Positions 44,778 through 59,500 are shown, numbered from the stretch's first letter. The stretch is 64,000 bases of DNA from Castanea sativa (GCF_040712315.1 NC_134024.1:29627158-29691157); one strand, 5' to 3'. The notes: generated by a model from the letters alone, not told the origin. Program-made: numbers and translations.

Positions 44778-47700
44778 ATGTCCGCCGCCTCTAGCTCCAC
44801 CACCAGGTCCCAGAGATCCACCTCCTCCATCTCCCCCTTCCGCTCCCGGAAATCCCCGGCGCCACCGCCTCCTTATACTAAGCCCACCGCAGCACGACCC
44901 GTCGCTCCCTCCACCTCGTCTCGGCCGCCTTCCAAGCTCTCGGTTTCTCCGGCGACCTTGGCTAGTAATCCAAACCCGAGTCCGAGCCCGCCCACTCCCA
45001 CACTCGAACGCCCCATCGATGTAAACAAGTCCAAGGAGAATGTCACCGTTACAGTCAGGTTTCGACCCCTCAGGTAGTTTACATTACATTACTGCAACCT
45101 TTTTTTTTTTTTACTTTTCTCTTGATTGGTCTGTTACCGAGTTGCTAGGTGACAGCCAGGGAGCTTAGTTTTGTAAATTTTTGGTTCTGAACAGTGCTAG
45201 GGAGATTAACAAAGGGGACGAGATAGCTTGGTACGCAGACGGGGATTATACAGTGCGGAACGAGTACAATTCATCCATTACTTATGGTTATGGTCAGTAC
45301 CATAAATAACCATTTATTATTTCTCTCTCTGTCACTTTGTCTCTCTAATTAATGTCTAAGTTTGAAAAGTGTTAATAGGCACAAACACATTTTGGTAATT
45401 AAATTTGGGGTTATAGGTTTAGTCTTGAAATTTGAAAAGTTCAATTTAGTCCTCAAAATATTATTAAGGCACCAAATTAGTCTTTTGGTAGCTTTACTGT
45501 TATAATTCTTGCTTATGTGGCAAAATTCAACAAAATCACACGACCCTTTGTTATTAGGGTATGTGCATTTGCATCCACTCCTGCAAAACACCCACGTCTA
45601 CTTTGCATACTTTTCAAAATACTCCATATAAGGTTACAGTGTTAGTTACTAACTTTGTGCCTTTACAAATTTTTTAGGACTAAAATAGAACCTGACCCAA
45701 AGTTCAGTGACCAATCGCGCAGACACATATATGTATGTATGTATGTTGCATTGCACTTGTTCCTGCCTTTTGAATGTTGGAACTACGTGTCTGTTTCCAA
45801 GTTATATGCTGCTTTGGTTACAAAAAATGGGGATTTTACAATCCGTTCATATTATCATAGGTTACATGGTTCTTCTTCTACTGTTTTTCCTTGGAAAGAC
45901 ATTTGGAAGGTTGAGGCATCCCGTCGTGTCTCTTTCTTTGTCTGGACAGCTGCTTGGGATAGGATCCTCACAGGAGATAACTTGCGGTTTAGAGGTTTTG
46001 ACTTTGTCGACTGGTGCATTATGTGTCGTTGATGTGGTGAGACAGTAGATCATTTGTTGTTACATTATGGAAAGGCTCATCGGCTGGGGTGTTTTGTCTT
46101 TAGGATTTTTGGGATTTCTTGAGTTCCCTCATGTACGGTGTCAGATTTTCTTTTTAGTTGGTGGAATTGGTTGGGGAAGCATTCTTCTTACATCTGGAAC
46201 TTAGTTCCATTGTGTTTGATGTGGTGCATTTGGAAGGAACGCAATCGGCGGACGTTTGAGGATTTGGATAGATTCGAGGACCAATTGCTTGCTCTCTTTT
46301 ATGGTTCCCTTTTTGATTGGGCTAGGGCTTGGAGGCTCACATCTAGTGACTCTCTTCCTCTTTTCCTCAGCTCTCTTTCTTTGTAATTTATGTCTTTTAT
46401 GTTTTTGCTTTCCCTTCCTTTTTGTTCTTCTGATTTGCTGATGCTAATTTGCATCTAGCAGTTTTATTGAATATAATTTTTATTACCTATCAAAAATAAA
46501 AAAAGAGAAGAAGAAGAGTGTATTATTTGGTAAATGCCATATTTCTAAGAAAACTTGTTTTGTAAGGTTTGCTATATATTGCTTGCTTACTTTAAAAGTG
46601 CTTAGAGTTAGTTAGTGGTTTCTGTATTCATTTTTTGGAAATTTATTTTCTGCGTGCTGCAGATAGGGTGTTTGGTCCAGCAACAACAACACGCCATGTT
46701 TACGATGTTGCTGCTCAGCAAGTTGTTGGTGGTGTAATGCAAGGGATTAATGGTAAGTACTTGATGTCATCGAATTTAAAAGAATGTACTGTGAAGTCTG
46801 TTATGCATGTCTTTGGAAAGTTATCATTACCTGGAATGGGATACATATAGAACTACAGCTTCTATATGTTAAATTTGCACAGCATTAGATTTTCTGCGTG
46901 TTTTTTTTTTTTTTTTTGCTGCTAGATATCAGAGTTGTTTCTACTTTGAGCTAGTGGTTGGCAGGACCCATATATTTAATATCGGACGTTTCTGCAGAAA
47001 TAGGATCAATTATCATTGTTGGGGAACTAAATTTTGGTCCCATTGTTGCCTAACTTCCTTAGAAAGAGTTATGATTTTTAGCCAATGCTGTATTGTAGGT
47101 TGGGTTATATTGAATCACAGTAACATTTTGTTTCATATTTTAAGAAGTAAATGAGTTTACTTTGAAAATTTTGTATATTTCATGATGTACTTGGTGGTTG
47201 GCTGATAATTGTGCTCTTTTTACACAGGTACAGTGTTTGCCTATGGTGTTACTAGTAGTGGCAAGACTCACACTATGCATGTAAGTTATTGAGTGTCTCT
47301 CATCTGTTGTGTCTGGTCCCAACATGTTCATTGGCCTGTTTTCGTGAGCTTCATGAGAGCCAGATGTTTCTTGATTGTATGTCCTGCAAACTATGGTTGC
47401 CCTTAGATTGACATATTGATATCCACTCACGTATGAAGTCAGTGTTTCCATGTTTTGCGTAGCTTGCTTAGTTGGACAACCGTTTTCCTCCAAACTAACC
47501 CTTTACTTTCCATCAAATCCTTATTTATTAAAAAAAAGAAGAGAATTTCCATCAAATTCTATATTGCCCTAAGTATCAAGCATGATCCATTGGTGATTGC
47601 AAGAAATTTGATAAAGTACACTTGACAAAGGTAAAATTAAAAAGTTTCTTTGATAAATTAATTAGTATTGTCTGACTACAATCATTTAGGTAGCACTACA

Positions 47701-50508
47701 GGTTATTCTTCCTCAAGAGTTTTCAAGATGCACCCTTACTTTAGTGCTACTAAATATTCCCTCAATATTAAGCAAAGATCATGATCTTGAAAACTATTAA
47801 TAAAAGTAGAAATGAGTTCCTTTGATCTTTGTGATAGGAATTTTGTTCTTTGTACATATCCTTCTTCCAATTTTGTTTAGGCATATGTGCCTAGATGATT
47901 TTTTTTGATAGGTAATCAGAAAACTTTTATAAATGATAGAAAAAAGAGGAATACAATGAGTTCATGATGATGAACAACTAGAAAAAACAAAAAAGGAACA
48001 AACAACACAACAAACAGAGGGAAGTCAGGAAACTAAACTAAGGGAGGACAAAAACACAGAGAGAGATGAGCAATTAGTAAAACCCTAACACTGAGACCAG
48101 TTCAAAAGGCTACGATGACATAAAAGCTTTAACTCATCCAACATCTTCTCTTTGTCCTCAAAGGATCGACAATTTCGTTCCAACCACACAACCCACATTA
48201 AGCACCTCGGAACCAAGTTCCAAATGTCCGAGTTATGCTTCCCAAGCCACTAATGCCAACAAGATAACAAGCCCGCCACCAATCCTGGCATAACCCAAAG
48301 AATACCAAAGGCCTCAAGCATAAAAGTCCATAGGGAATGGGTAACAGGACAATGAAGAAGAAGGTGGTTAACCGACTCTCCATCACAGCAACACATACAA
48401 CACCTATTAGCCAAGGGGCGACCCTTAAGCATAAGATTATCCAAGGTGAGGGTCCGACCATGAGCAGCGGTCCACAGAAAGAAAGCCACGCGCTTAGGAA
48501 TCTTTGGTTTCTAAACACCCTTCCAAGGAAACAAAGAAGTCGAAGCATCCCGAATCGCATGGTAGTAAGACCGAGTGTCAAACTTACCATCCCCTTTAGG
48601 CCGCTAGAAAAGAGTATCTCTCCTATTACCTCGAGGAATACGAGTTTGGATAAGCTGAAGTAGAGAAAAAGAAGCAGCCAACTCCCAATCTTCAAAAGCT
48701 CTATAAAACCTTAAATTCCATACTCTAATAGTACCCCCTTCTGGATTCCACAAAACTTCGGAGATACAAGCATCCTTAACCGCTGAACACACATAGAGCT
48801 CAGGATAGAGATCTTTAAGAGTATTGTCACCAAGATCATTCAAATGTAATTTAAAGTTTTACTATTTCTTAGTGCTTGCAAGTATAAAGTACAAACTTGT
48901 ACATTTCTTTTTGTATTTAGGGGGAGCAAAAGTCACCTGGAATTATTCCATTGGCAGTGAAGGATGTCTTCGGAATTATACAAGAGGTAATGCATTAGTT
49001 TGTAGTAAGGTTAATATGAAATGATATTATCTATTTGCTTCTTTAAAAAACCCTGATCATTATATTTCAGACACCTGGACGTGAGTTTCTTCTCCGAGTA
49101 TCGTATCTCGAAATTTACAATGAGGTCAGCCTTAACTCCCATTTAATAAGAATTTTGTGACTTTTTAAATGTTCTTATAGCTATGTTTGTAAAGATTCTT
49201 CATTGAAAGAGATTCAAGTGCTGTAGAGCCTTCAAAGTTGAGGATTTGAATTGATAAATGAAAGAAGAAGTCAAACATTTTTATGACATTTTATCTGTCA
49301 TGTTGAAGATGCTGTTCATTCTTCTTAGGGAATATGGCACAAGGAATTATGTTCCTTTATTTATATCATGGGTAATTGAGCCTTAATCAATCAATAGTTG
49401 GTAATCATATGCCATTGATAATCTCTAAAAGTGTATTTTTAAGGTTAGTCAATTGAACCTAACACATTGACTCAAGACAAAACCAAAATGCATGTAACAA
49501 CAAAATTGAAGGTACATAAAAGATATATAACCTGGGAATCGGCACTTTAGGTTGGCTGGAGTCACCACAAAACTATTGGAAAAATTCCTTGAGAATTGTT
49601 ATTAATCAATCTAACTGTGGAACAAAATTTAACCCTCTGTTCCTTGAACAGATTACCAAGCTTATTATCCTAGTAGGAATAGAAAATAACTTTACTACCC
49701 TAGTAGGAAAAGATTTGAACTCCTAAATCAAGTGGGAGAAGAAAACAACCAATTACACAAATAAATCCCAAACATTAAGTGTTTGGCTTAGGTCTTTAGG
49801 ACAAATTAATAGTAAGCTCCATCCATAAGGCTACAAGTTGGGCTGTCATCTTTTTATGTCTATACTTATAGGATTCCATAATTGGGATCCTATATCTTGT
49901 GTCTGCACAAACTCCCCTATGGTAGGAAGAACTTGACCATGTCAAGTGTGACTCTTGGTAGCCTAAGAAGAACGTACATGGCAAAATGGGTTGTGTTTTC
50001 TTGTTGGACATGAACATGCCTTAGAGATGGCTGCTTACATGTTTGTGGAGTGTTAAAAAAAACATAACTTTGATTTAATAATTGGGACATGACATGGACA
50101 TGTCTTAGACATGATCATGATGCAGTTGACAAAAAAAGAAAAAAAATTGATTGACTAAAAGCTTCAAGCATGTTTATCTCTCTCATTTAGTCCATATTTC
50201 TCGTGCACTTTAGTGCTCTCTCTCTCTCTCTCCCCTTTGTTTTGCATTGGCACCATTACCTGACCCATCAACCACTCTTAGCCATAGATCTGCTTTCTCT
50301 TTGTTAGATCGTACCAACTCCCTTGTGGTTGGAAGTAGGGTGTTCATTAGCCAGTGCGAGGTGGGTTATTGGCCTTTTTTTTTTCCCCTGAACCATAGTG
50401 GTTGGTTTCCCCCCTCACCGGCACTGTTGAAGACTGCTTGAGGTCGGTTCTTCGGCAACATTGGTGGCAGTTTTCATTGGATCGGAAGTCAGTTGCACTG
50501 GCTTCTGC

Positions 50509-50567
<59 letters not shown>

Positions 50568-53500
50568 AAAATCTAAAAGTTCTAAACCCAGAAATCTAAG
50601 ATCTAAATCCACATATTGAAGATCTTAACCCAAAATCCAAGATCTAATTTCCCTTCTGGATCTCATGTTTGTTGTCATTCTTTTTGTCGCCATTATTTTG
50701 GTTTGGTATTAGATTGCTTATAATATTCTAATGTACTGCAATTTTTGTTGGTTTAGATGAGTTTTAGGAGTGGCCCGGCTACCTCAAATTAGTGAGAAAT
50801 ATTGTTTTCGTTTATGTTTTACTTTTTTCTTGGATCGGTATGGGTGGATTTTGTAGTTTTTTTATTGAATCGAAGCTGTTTCAGTTGGTGGTTGAGGAAG
50901 GAGGGAATTTTTTCTCCCTTAAGATTTTTGAATGGGGTAAGTATTTCATGCAATCAGTTTTTATGGGTAAGAATGGAGCACGTTGGTTAATGCATAGCTT
51001 GGAACACACTGTGATTGGGGTTAACCCCAAACACTTTTTCACGCTTAGGGAAGGAGACACTGCTTACATGTTGCAACAAGGTTCTAACTCGTTTGGCCAA
51101 TATTTATCAGTGACAGAGCTCAAATTAGGCAAGATGAGATCTATCATTATTCTTTCAGGCAAGGTACAACAAGGTTGGAGGGCCTTTGGGATTGAATTAT
51201 GGAGAATATTGGAACCTTCTCACTATGTGTTTGGTGGTCCAAAATTTTTACCGTACAAGCCTAAGCAGTTTTCAGAGATTCACCCTTCTTGGTCCTTTGT
51301 TGAAACGGAAAAGCTCCTGCGTAGGTAAGGAAGCATTCACAGCAGCCCTCCATCAGAGAGAAGGAGAAGAATCAAGTAGTGGAGAACACAGTGGAGCCTT
51401 CGAGAGACAAATCTTGTACACAGGTGGTGGCTTTTAAAGTTCCGGCCAAAAACGCATCTCGATAGTCGTGGGTGGTGTGGAGGGGAGAGACCGTGGTATT
51501 AGTGGGGCAACTAAGATTAAGGAAAAAATTCCGGAATAAAATAAATTCAGATTTCCTTTGAATAATTTGAATTTGAAAGACGTTGATTCTAGAAGGGAGT
51601 GAAAAATTAGGAGGTCACGCTGGTTAGGGAAAGGTTTGATTGTGGAAGTAAATGAGTTTGGAAAGAGGCGGGTAGCTTGGCATCGTTATAAGTGTGATAA
51701 GCAAGTTGTTAATTGGGTAGCATGTGGGGCCAAATCTGCTCAGAATGTTATTAAGGGAACGGACCATTGGCCTTCAGAAGCCCATGCACCTCGGTTGGGT
51801 AATTATAAGAGTTACTCAGGCCCATTTTTGACAAGCCCAAGTAACTTTGAGGCAGACGACTGTTCCAGGCATACCCAAAACAAACTTAGCCCAGTTCTTA
51901 CAGGCCCAACTGTTGCTGAAGGGGATAAGTTGTCATGTTCCTCTGGCCCGAGCTCAAAGATGAGTGATATGAGCTTTACCTTGTGAGCACTATGATTGCA
52001 CCTCTGCCACCAAGGAGGATGGCGATGGTTCCAATGGTCTCCTTGGGCACGAATTCTTCCTTACCAGTGCTAGAAGTCCCAGGCGAGAGTGGTTATGGTG
52101 ATCAATTGAGTCTGAGTTGGCCTACCCAGTCACCCACCATGTTGATCTTGACAGCGGAAGTGGCCCAGGCTTCCTTCGAGCTGAGATTGATATCCTTAGA
52201 GCCAATATCTACTTTTTTCGAGCCGGCGGAGGCGATGGTGCAGTCTCCTAGGGACTCGATGGAGAATTTGGTGGTGAATTTGATGCAGGGTATTTCAAGC
52301 AACTATATGCCTATATCCTAATCCACTTGTAACTAATTAGTTAGTTAGTTAGAAGATTTCTTAAGCATTAGCCTATAGGATTTAGGCACTTGTCAACCAT
52401 CTAGAGGCTGCCAATGCCAAACTAGTATAAGTAGGAGAATGTAAGCTCTTTGTAAATCAGTTTTGGTAATTGCATGAATTATTAGCCTTTGTGTGCTATT
52501 TAGAACAAAGTGTCCTTGCAGAGGTACTTATTCACCTATCAATTTGTTCTAACTCAGCCATTTCATTGTTTCTAAACCATAGGCAAACAACCCATCACAT
52601 CCTCTGCATCAAATTGGTATCAGGGCAAGAAGCAAGCTGTTCTTGTAGTAGAGGAAGATGATATTGTAGCCAATGGACCAAGGTGTAGAAGGGTTCAAAA
52701 TGGCTTAGAAGCTGAAGTGGATTTGTTGAGGAGTCAATTACAAGCCTTGATTGAACAATTGAGAAGAGATAGGAAGCAACAACAACACAATCAGCATGAT
52801 ATTGTTGGAAGTGCAACTTCAAATGGGGGGGATTATGAGCAGTTCTTTGTTCATATTCCTAAGCAAAAACTAGAGTGGCATAACCGCAATCTTGTGATGG
52901 TTCAACCAAAGATGCCAAACCAAAATTGGGAATCAAAATTTGAGATTGGATTCCCTGAATTTGATGGCGGCTTGGATTATGAGGAGTTTGTGGATTGACT
53001 TAGCCAAGTTGAAGAGATCTTTGCTTGTTATGATATTCTAGTTTCCAAGAAAGTTAAATTGGCAGCAACTAATTTGAGAGGCAAGCAAAATCTTGGTGGG
53101 AGTAGTTGAAGATTCAAAGATTAAGGAAAGGAAAAACCAAGATTCATTCTTGGGAGAAGATGAAACAAAAGCTTAGAGAGCGATTCTTGGCTTACAACAA
53201 CAGCCACACCCTTCATAGCAAAGTGCAAATCTAAGATGTCCATTTCCTCCAAAACGGCTTGACTGTTTCAGAAGCTTTCAATAGGGCAGTGCCGATTGAG
53301 AATCATCAAGTCAATGGGGCACAGTCAGTTCCTTTCAGTTCTAAAATCAGTGCTCGAAGTGGTGATACTGGTGATGCAGCATCCAACTTCACCAAGAAGG
53401 TTGAAAATGGATCAAATGCTGCTAAATCAAGTAAGGCTTCCAAGGTACCAGCCAAGAACCAACCTGTTTTGTCAAAGGGTGAAGCCTTGGTTGTTGAATA

Positions 53501-56500
53501 CATAGAAGATTAAGACTTTCTGGTTAAAGAGTTAGAAGACATTGGACATCTTGTTTCTAAAAGCTCCATTGAAGAACAGAATGGTGAGGGAGGACAAGAA
53601 TTGACTAAATGCATAATAAGTATGGTAGAATCTGTGCATGGTCAGTATGTGGAAGAATGAGCAAATGCTGTTGTTAAGGAAGCAAATGACTCTCCATTAG
53701 CAACAAGGGTTATGCAAGTTCTAAAACAAGAATTGGAGGATGATAGACAGCATAAAGTTTATGCTCTTTGTGAGGAGGTAGCCATGAATGGGTTCCATCT
53801 TTTACATAGATGTGAAAAATCATATGAAGCTATCGTGGGCAGAAGGTGCAACACACACAGCATGTACAAGTTAGTGCATCCACACTCCTTGCAACCAAAG
53901 AAAGGGAAGGCAAGCCCCAAGCCAATGGTTAAGATGAAGAAGGTTAAGTCACCAGTGAAGAATAAAGCCTAGTAGTGTCAAAATATGCATGATTGATCAT
54001 TAGCAAGGCAAAAACACTGAATGTTCAATTTGGTGTAAATGTTTTACAATTGAAAAGTCAACCAAACTTGAGAACAAGTTTGCTTTCAAGAAAGGGAGTC
54101 CTCTTAATGCAGACGCATCTACATTGGTGTTTCATTTGTGTGGGACTTGGCTGTGCGGAAGCAGCAGCCATTGGTGTGCAGCAACAAAAGCAAACTCATC
54201 ATACAAGGCAATTGTGTCATCCTATAAATACAAATCTTGTGGCAACCAAGAGCACTTGAGGTCAAGTGCTTCTTAAGAGGGAGAGTCCTAATGCAGGGCA
54301 TTTCAAGCAACTATATGCATATATCCTAATCCCCTTGTAACTAATTAGTTACTTAGTTAGTTAGAAGATTTCTTAAGCATTAGCCTATAGTATTTAGACA
54401 CTTGTCAACCATTTAGAGGCTGCCAATGCCAAACAACTAGTATAAGTAGGAGAATGTAAGCTCTTTGTAAATCAGTTTTGGTAATTGAATGAATTGTTAG
54501 CCTTTGTGTGCTATTTGGAACTAAGTGTTATTACAGAGGTACTTATCCACCTATCAATTTGTTCTAAGTAACTCAGCCCTTTCATTATTTCTAAACCATA
54601 GACAAATAGCCCATCACATCCCTTGCATCAGAATTCATCATCTCCGGTGGCGACGAAGGATGAGGATGAGGAATCTGTGGGTTCGGAGGTAATGGCTACG
54701 GTTCATTAGTCTTCTAATTTTAAGGGGGTACATCACTCTTGTCCCACTATTAGGGATTGGTTGGAGATTTGGATAAATCATGGGGTAACTCCAACAAGTG
54801 GATGCTACAATTGCATGATGGTCGGCAAATAGTGCTTCCTTTGTCTCTATATCGATCTCCAGAGAGTGTGTCGGATTGCTCAGTCATGGAGGTAGAAGCC
54901 GTAACAGGTAATGATTCTGTTATCAATGAAGGTTAGATGGTTAGCTGGGCAGATGATTGTGATGGATTAGTAGATTCTTTGTCTATTGTTACTGGGCCAG
55001 AGGAAGAGATGTGGGAATTTGATGAGAGGTCGATGACTTGGGAGAGAAGTGGCAAGCCTCTAGTTGTGGTACCTTTGGCCACCGAAGTTCCCTTGGAGTT
55101 GGAGTATAGTTCTGGGAGGGGGTTTAGGTGTAAGGAGAATGTTGATAACAATCAATTATCATAATGGGTAACCAATCGGATTAAGGCTTTTAGAAAATCA
55201 GTGGGAACTTCTTTGGAAGGTTTTGGGGAGCAAATTACAGGATTGTTGTTAGCTATAGAGGCCAGGAAAAAGAATAAACAACATCATGTAGTAGGTGATC
55301 AAATGAAGCCGGCCAAGTTGGGGCAGAAAGGTCAGCAGGGGTTGAAAAATTTATTGACCTCTATGAATGTTGAGTATGGTTCAACTTAATTAAGGAATGC
55401 AAGTAAGGAGCGGGCTATTGTGGTTCATCAATGAATTTGAAGATTATTTCTTGGAATGTTAGAGGGTTGAATGAGCGGGATAAAAGACTTTAGGTTCGAA
55501 ATTTGTTAGGAAATGGGGGACAGATGTTGTTTGTCTTCAAGAAACTAAAATGGAGTTGATAACTAGAGCTGTGATTCGCAGTTTGTGGGGTGGTCAACAT
55601 GTTGATTGGTCTTATTTAGGCTCTTGTGGAGCTTCTGGAGGGGTGCTAATGATGTGGGATACATGGGTTGTGAATAAAGTGGAGGAGGTAGTGGGGCGAT
55701 TTTCGGTTTCTTGTAAATTTACAAGTGTGTCAGATCAGTTTGTTTGGGTGTTTATTGGTGTTTATGGTCCTAATTCATTGAGAGACAGAAGGTTCTTATG
55801 GGAGGAATTATTTGGATTGAGCAGTTGGTGGAATGTTCCATGGTGTGTGGGTGGTGATCTTAATGTAATAAGGCTTCCTTCCAAACGCTCTGGTTCTATT
55901 TCTTTTACTGCTGCTATGCGGGAGTTATCCAATTTTATTTTTGAGCAAGGCCTCATTGATATTCCGCTACAAGGGGGATCTTTCACTTGGTCAAATTCTT
56001 GTGAAGTTGCTTTGAAGGCTAGGCTGGATAGATTTTTGTTTTCTGCAGATTGGGAGGATAAGTTTCCAACTATTTCTCAACGACGCATATCTAGGTTGTT
56101 ATCTGATCACTTCCCGATTGTCCTTGAGGGTGGTTCCTTTCAGAGAGGTAGGAGGCTGTTTAGATTTGAGAATATGTGGCTTAAGGATAAGGGTTTCGTG
56201 GAGAGGCTGCGATCTTGGTGGGAATCTTATAATGTCCTAGGAGCTCTGAGTTTTGTTTTGGCCAATAAACTAAAACTCTTGAAAAATGACTGAAAAGATG
56301 GAATGTGGAGGTTTTTGGAAATGTTGAAGACCGGGTGAGAAAATTGTGGAAAGATCTTAGTGATCTAGAGATGACTGAGGAAAGTCAAGTTCTATTGGAG
56401 GAGGAAAAGCTGGAATTGGAAAGAGTTCGAGGTGAGTTAGAAAAAGTTACTCTGATGGATGAAATCTATTGGAGGCAAAAGTCTAGAGTCCTTTGTATTA

Positions 56501-59500
56501 GAGAAGGCGATAGGAATACTAAATTCTTTCATCGTATAGCTAACTCTTGCAGGAGATTTAACTCCATTGATAGGCTTATGGTGGATGGAGAATTGTCTTC
56601 AGATTTGGAGGCTATAGCAGATTGTATTTCTTGTTTTTATAGGCAGGTATATGTTGAAAATGTGGCTCATAGACCTATATTAGATGATGTGGAGTTATCT
56701 TTTATCTTGGAGGAAGATGCCCTTTGGCTAGATAGGCCATTTGATGAGGAAGAGGTGTTTGGGGTGATTAGTGATTTTAAGGGTAATAAGGCTCCTGGCC
56801 CGGGTGGTTTTCCTATGGCATTCTTTCAGTCTTGCTGGTGTATTTTGAAGACAGAAATTATGGCAGTGTTTCAAATCTTTCATACTCACGCTGTGTTTGA
56901 GAAGAGCCTTAAGGCTTCTTTCCTTGCCCTTATTCCCAAAAAGGTGGATGCTGTAGAGGTTAAGGATTTTCGGCTTATTAGCTTGGTGGGATCTACAAGA
57001 TTATTTCTAAGGTGTTGGCCAATTGGCTTTGAAGGGTGGCTCATGGGCTCATTTCAGATTCTCAGAATGCATTTGTGAAAGGTAGACAAATATTGGACTC
57101 CTTTTTAATTGCTTCAGAATGTATTGATAGTAGATTGAAGACAGGTATTTTTGGTGTGTTGTGTAAGTTGGATGTGGAGAAGGCGTATGACCATGTGAGT
57201 TGGAGTTTTTTAATGTATATGCTTCAGCGCTGTGGGTTTTCAAAGAAATGGAGAAAATGGATAATGTGTTGCATCTCAATTGTTAAATTCTCCATTTTTC
57301 TCAATGGTAGTCCTGATTTCTTTGGCAGCTCTACAGGGATTTGGCAAGGGGACCCCTATCTCCGTTGCTTTTTGATATTGTTATGGAGGCTTTGAGTCGT
57401 ATGTTGGATGTGGCTGCTACTACTAGACAGTTCTCTAGCTTCTTTGTAGGTAATACAGCTGGTAACTCGGTGATGGCGTCTCATCTTTTATTTGCTGATG
57501 ACACTCCTATTTTTTGTGATGTTGATCCTACCCAAATAACTAGTTTGAGGGCAATTCTGGCTAGATTTGAGGAGGTCTTAGGCTTAAGGATTAACTTGGG
57601 GAAATCTGAGTTGGTTCCTATTGGTGTGGTGCACAATATGGATGTTCTGGTGGGGATGTTGGGTTGTAGGCAATCCGCTCTTCCCTTGAAATATTTGGGC
57701 CTACCGTTAGGCTCTAAATTTAAGGAGTTGTCAATTTGGAATCCTATTTTGGAGAAGATGGAGAGGAAATTAGCAGGTTCGAAGAGGCTGTATTTATCTA
57801 AGGGGGGTAAGGTAACTCTTATTAAAGGTACTCTTTCCTCTTTACCTACATACTTTCTTTCCCTGTTGCCTTTACCTGAGAAGTTGGCAAATCGTATGGA
57901 GAAATTATAGCGAGACTTTTTGTGGAGTGGTATTAGTGGTGAATCTAAACTACATTTGGTTAATTGAGCTAAGGTTTGTAAGCCGCTGCAGGTCGGAGGG
58001 TTAGTTATTAGACGAGTGAGGAGTTTTAATTTTGCCTTGTTAGGAAAATGGTTGTGGAGGTATGGCATGGAGACCGATGCTTTATGGAGGAGGGTTATTG
58101 AGGTGAAATATGGGAATGCTTGGGGTAGTTGGTGCACGAAAAAGGTGACCAGTGCTTATGATGTTAGCTTGTGGAGATTTATTAGAAGTGGTTGGCTGAA
58201 TTTTTCTAAACTCCTTCTGTATGATGTGGGGGATGGTATTAGAGTGAAGTTTTGGAAGCATGTGTGGTGTGGAAATCGTACTCTCCAAGAGGCTTTTTCG
58301 GAACTTTATTGTATTAGTAGGACAAAGGATTCTTTAGTAGCGGATGTTATGTGTTTGTCTGGTGGGAGGATTCATTGGGATGCTAAATTTCGTCATCCAC
58401 CACAAGATTGGGAACAAAAATCTTTTGATCTGTTTATGGATATGGTCTACTCTTCGACTGTACGGGGGTTGGGTCCTGATAGGGTTTGTTGGAAGCCAGC
58501 AAGGAGTAGAGGTTTTGAGGTTAGAGGATTCTATCTTTCTTTCTACCCTCTTACTCTCTTATCCTTCCCTTAGAGAATGATATGACAATCGAAGGTTCCT
58601 CCGTGGGTAGCTTTCTTTTCACGATCTGCTTCCTTAGGTAAGATTTTAACAACAGATAACCTTCGCAAAAGACGTGTGCTAGTTCTTGATTTGTGCTATA
58701 TGTGTAAGAGTTGTGGGGAGTTAGTGGATCATCTTCTTCTTCACTGCCCCATAGCTTGTGAGTTGAGGTCGTTGGAGTTTCCGTTTGTTTGGAATCCACT
58801 GGGTTATGCCTCACAAGGTTATTGAGTTATTTGAGTCTTGGCAGGGTATGTTTGGACGACATCGAAACATAGATTTGTGGAGACTTGTGCCTCATTACTT
58901 GATATGGTGTATTTGGAGTGAAAGAAATGCTAGAAGCTTTGAGGGATGTGAACGTTCTACGCTAGAGATTAAGTCTTTTTTTTTATACACTCTCCTTGAT
59001 TGGAGTGTGGTCTTTTGTATCTTTCTTGTTCTTTCCTTACTGTTTTACTTGATTGTTGTAATTTTGGTTCTTGATTTGTGCCCCCATAGTACATTCCCAA
59101 TGTACTTGGGTTGGCTGTTTTCTTATTTTAATAAACTTTTCGCTACTTATAAAATCCAAGATCTAAACTCCAAAATCTAAGTTTTTAAAAACAAAACCCT
59201 AGATCTATACACCAAAACCCACGTTAGATTTGCTTTGATTACAACGAAAGGGAGAAAGAATTGGCACTTGGTTAGATGATGGCAGAGAGATGAACCACTA
59301 GTTGAGCTATGACAGAGAGATTTGGCACCTAGTGCAGTGATAAAGGTTAGGGTTTTTTTGTGGCTTCTTAACACCTAGATTTCTGGACTCGCCAATCACG
59401 GCAATCGCCACTGAGTTGAGAATTTTGAATCCAAAAATGCCACTAAGAGAGTTGAGAGTTTTGAATCCAAAAATGAAAATGAGAGGGTAGAGTGATAGAA

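Larger units (their letters stand above)
52281..54630 (+). mobile_element. Short LTR retrotransposon (Ty3/gypsy-related, pol lost) nested in the LINE
   Basis: Two LTRs (52281-52611 and 54289-54630) with TGATGCA...TGCATCA ends (the second starts TAATGCA). A GAATT duplication lies on each side (52276-52280 and 54631-54635). TGGTATCAGGGC at 52615-52626 is a primer binding site of the initiator-methionine tRNA type. The purine tract AAGAGGGAGAG precedes the 3' LTR. The interior has a gag-like reading ([15 protein letters not shown], then a stop where Trp is usual, then [13 protein letters not shown] and [11 protein letters not shown]). No protease, reverse transcriptase or integrase was seen, so it is non-autonomous and moved, if at all, by enzymes from elsewhere. 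Confidence 0.93.
50792..55389 (+). pseudogene. LINE ORF1-like gene, interrupted by an LTR element
   Basis: First part (50792-51328) contains [32 protein letters not shown], and [21 protein letters not shown], a domain often found at the start of these plant LINE ORF1 proteins. Further open segments follow at 51636-51986 and 51983-52280. After the LTR element the same reading continues (54636 onward) with acidic sequence, ending in a block at 55165-55386 ([19 protein letters not shown] and [11 protein letters not shown]). The product would bind element RNA. Several stops and frame changes occur besides the LTR insertion. Confidence 0.75.
50648..59150 (+). mobile_element. Full-length decayed L1-type LINE in the large kinesin intron, split by an LTR element
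   Basis: A 16 bp direct repeat AAAATCCAAGATCTAA lies immediately before (50632-50647) and immediately after (59151-59166) the element and defines its target duplication. Excluding the nested LTR element, the LINE is about 6.1 kb. The order is a short leader, ORF1 pieces (from about 50792), then ORF2 with endonuclease, reverse transcriptase and zf-RVT (from 55431), in the kinesin sense direction. Many stops and frameshifts show it is inactive. Confidence 0.92.

Noticed and set aside
52281..54630. Endogenous pararetrovirus
   Set aside because: It has two LTRs, a 5 bp duplication and a gag-like region; no movement protein, coat or viral reverse transcriptase signature was seen.
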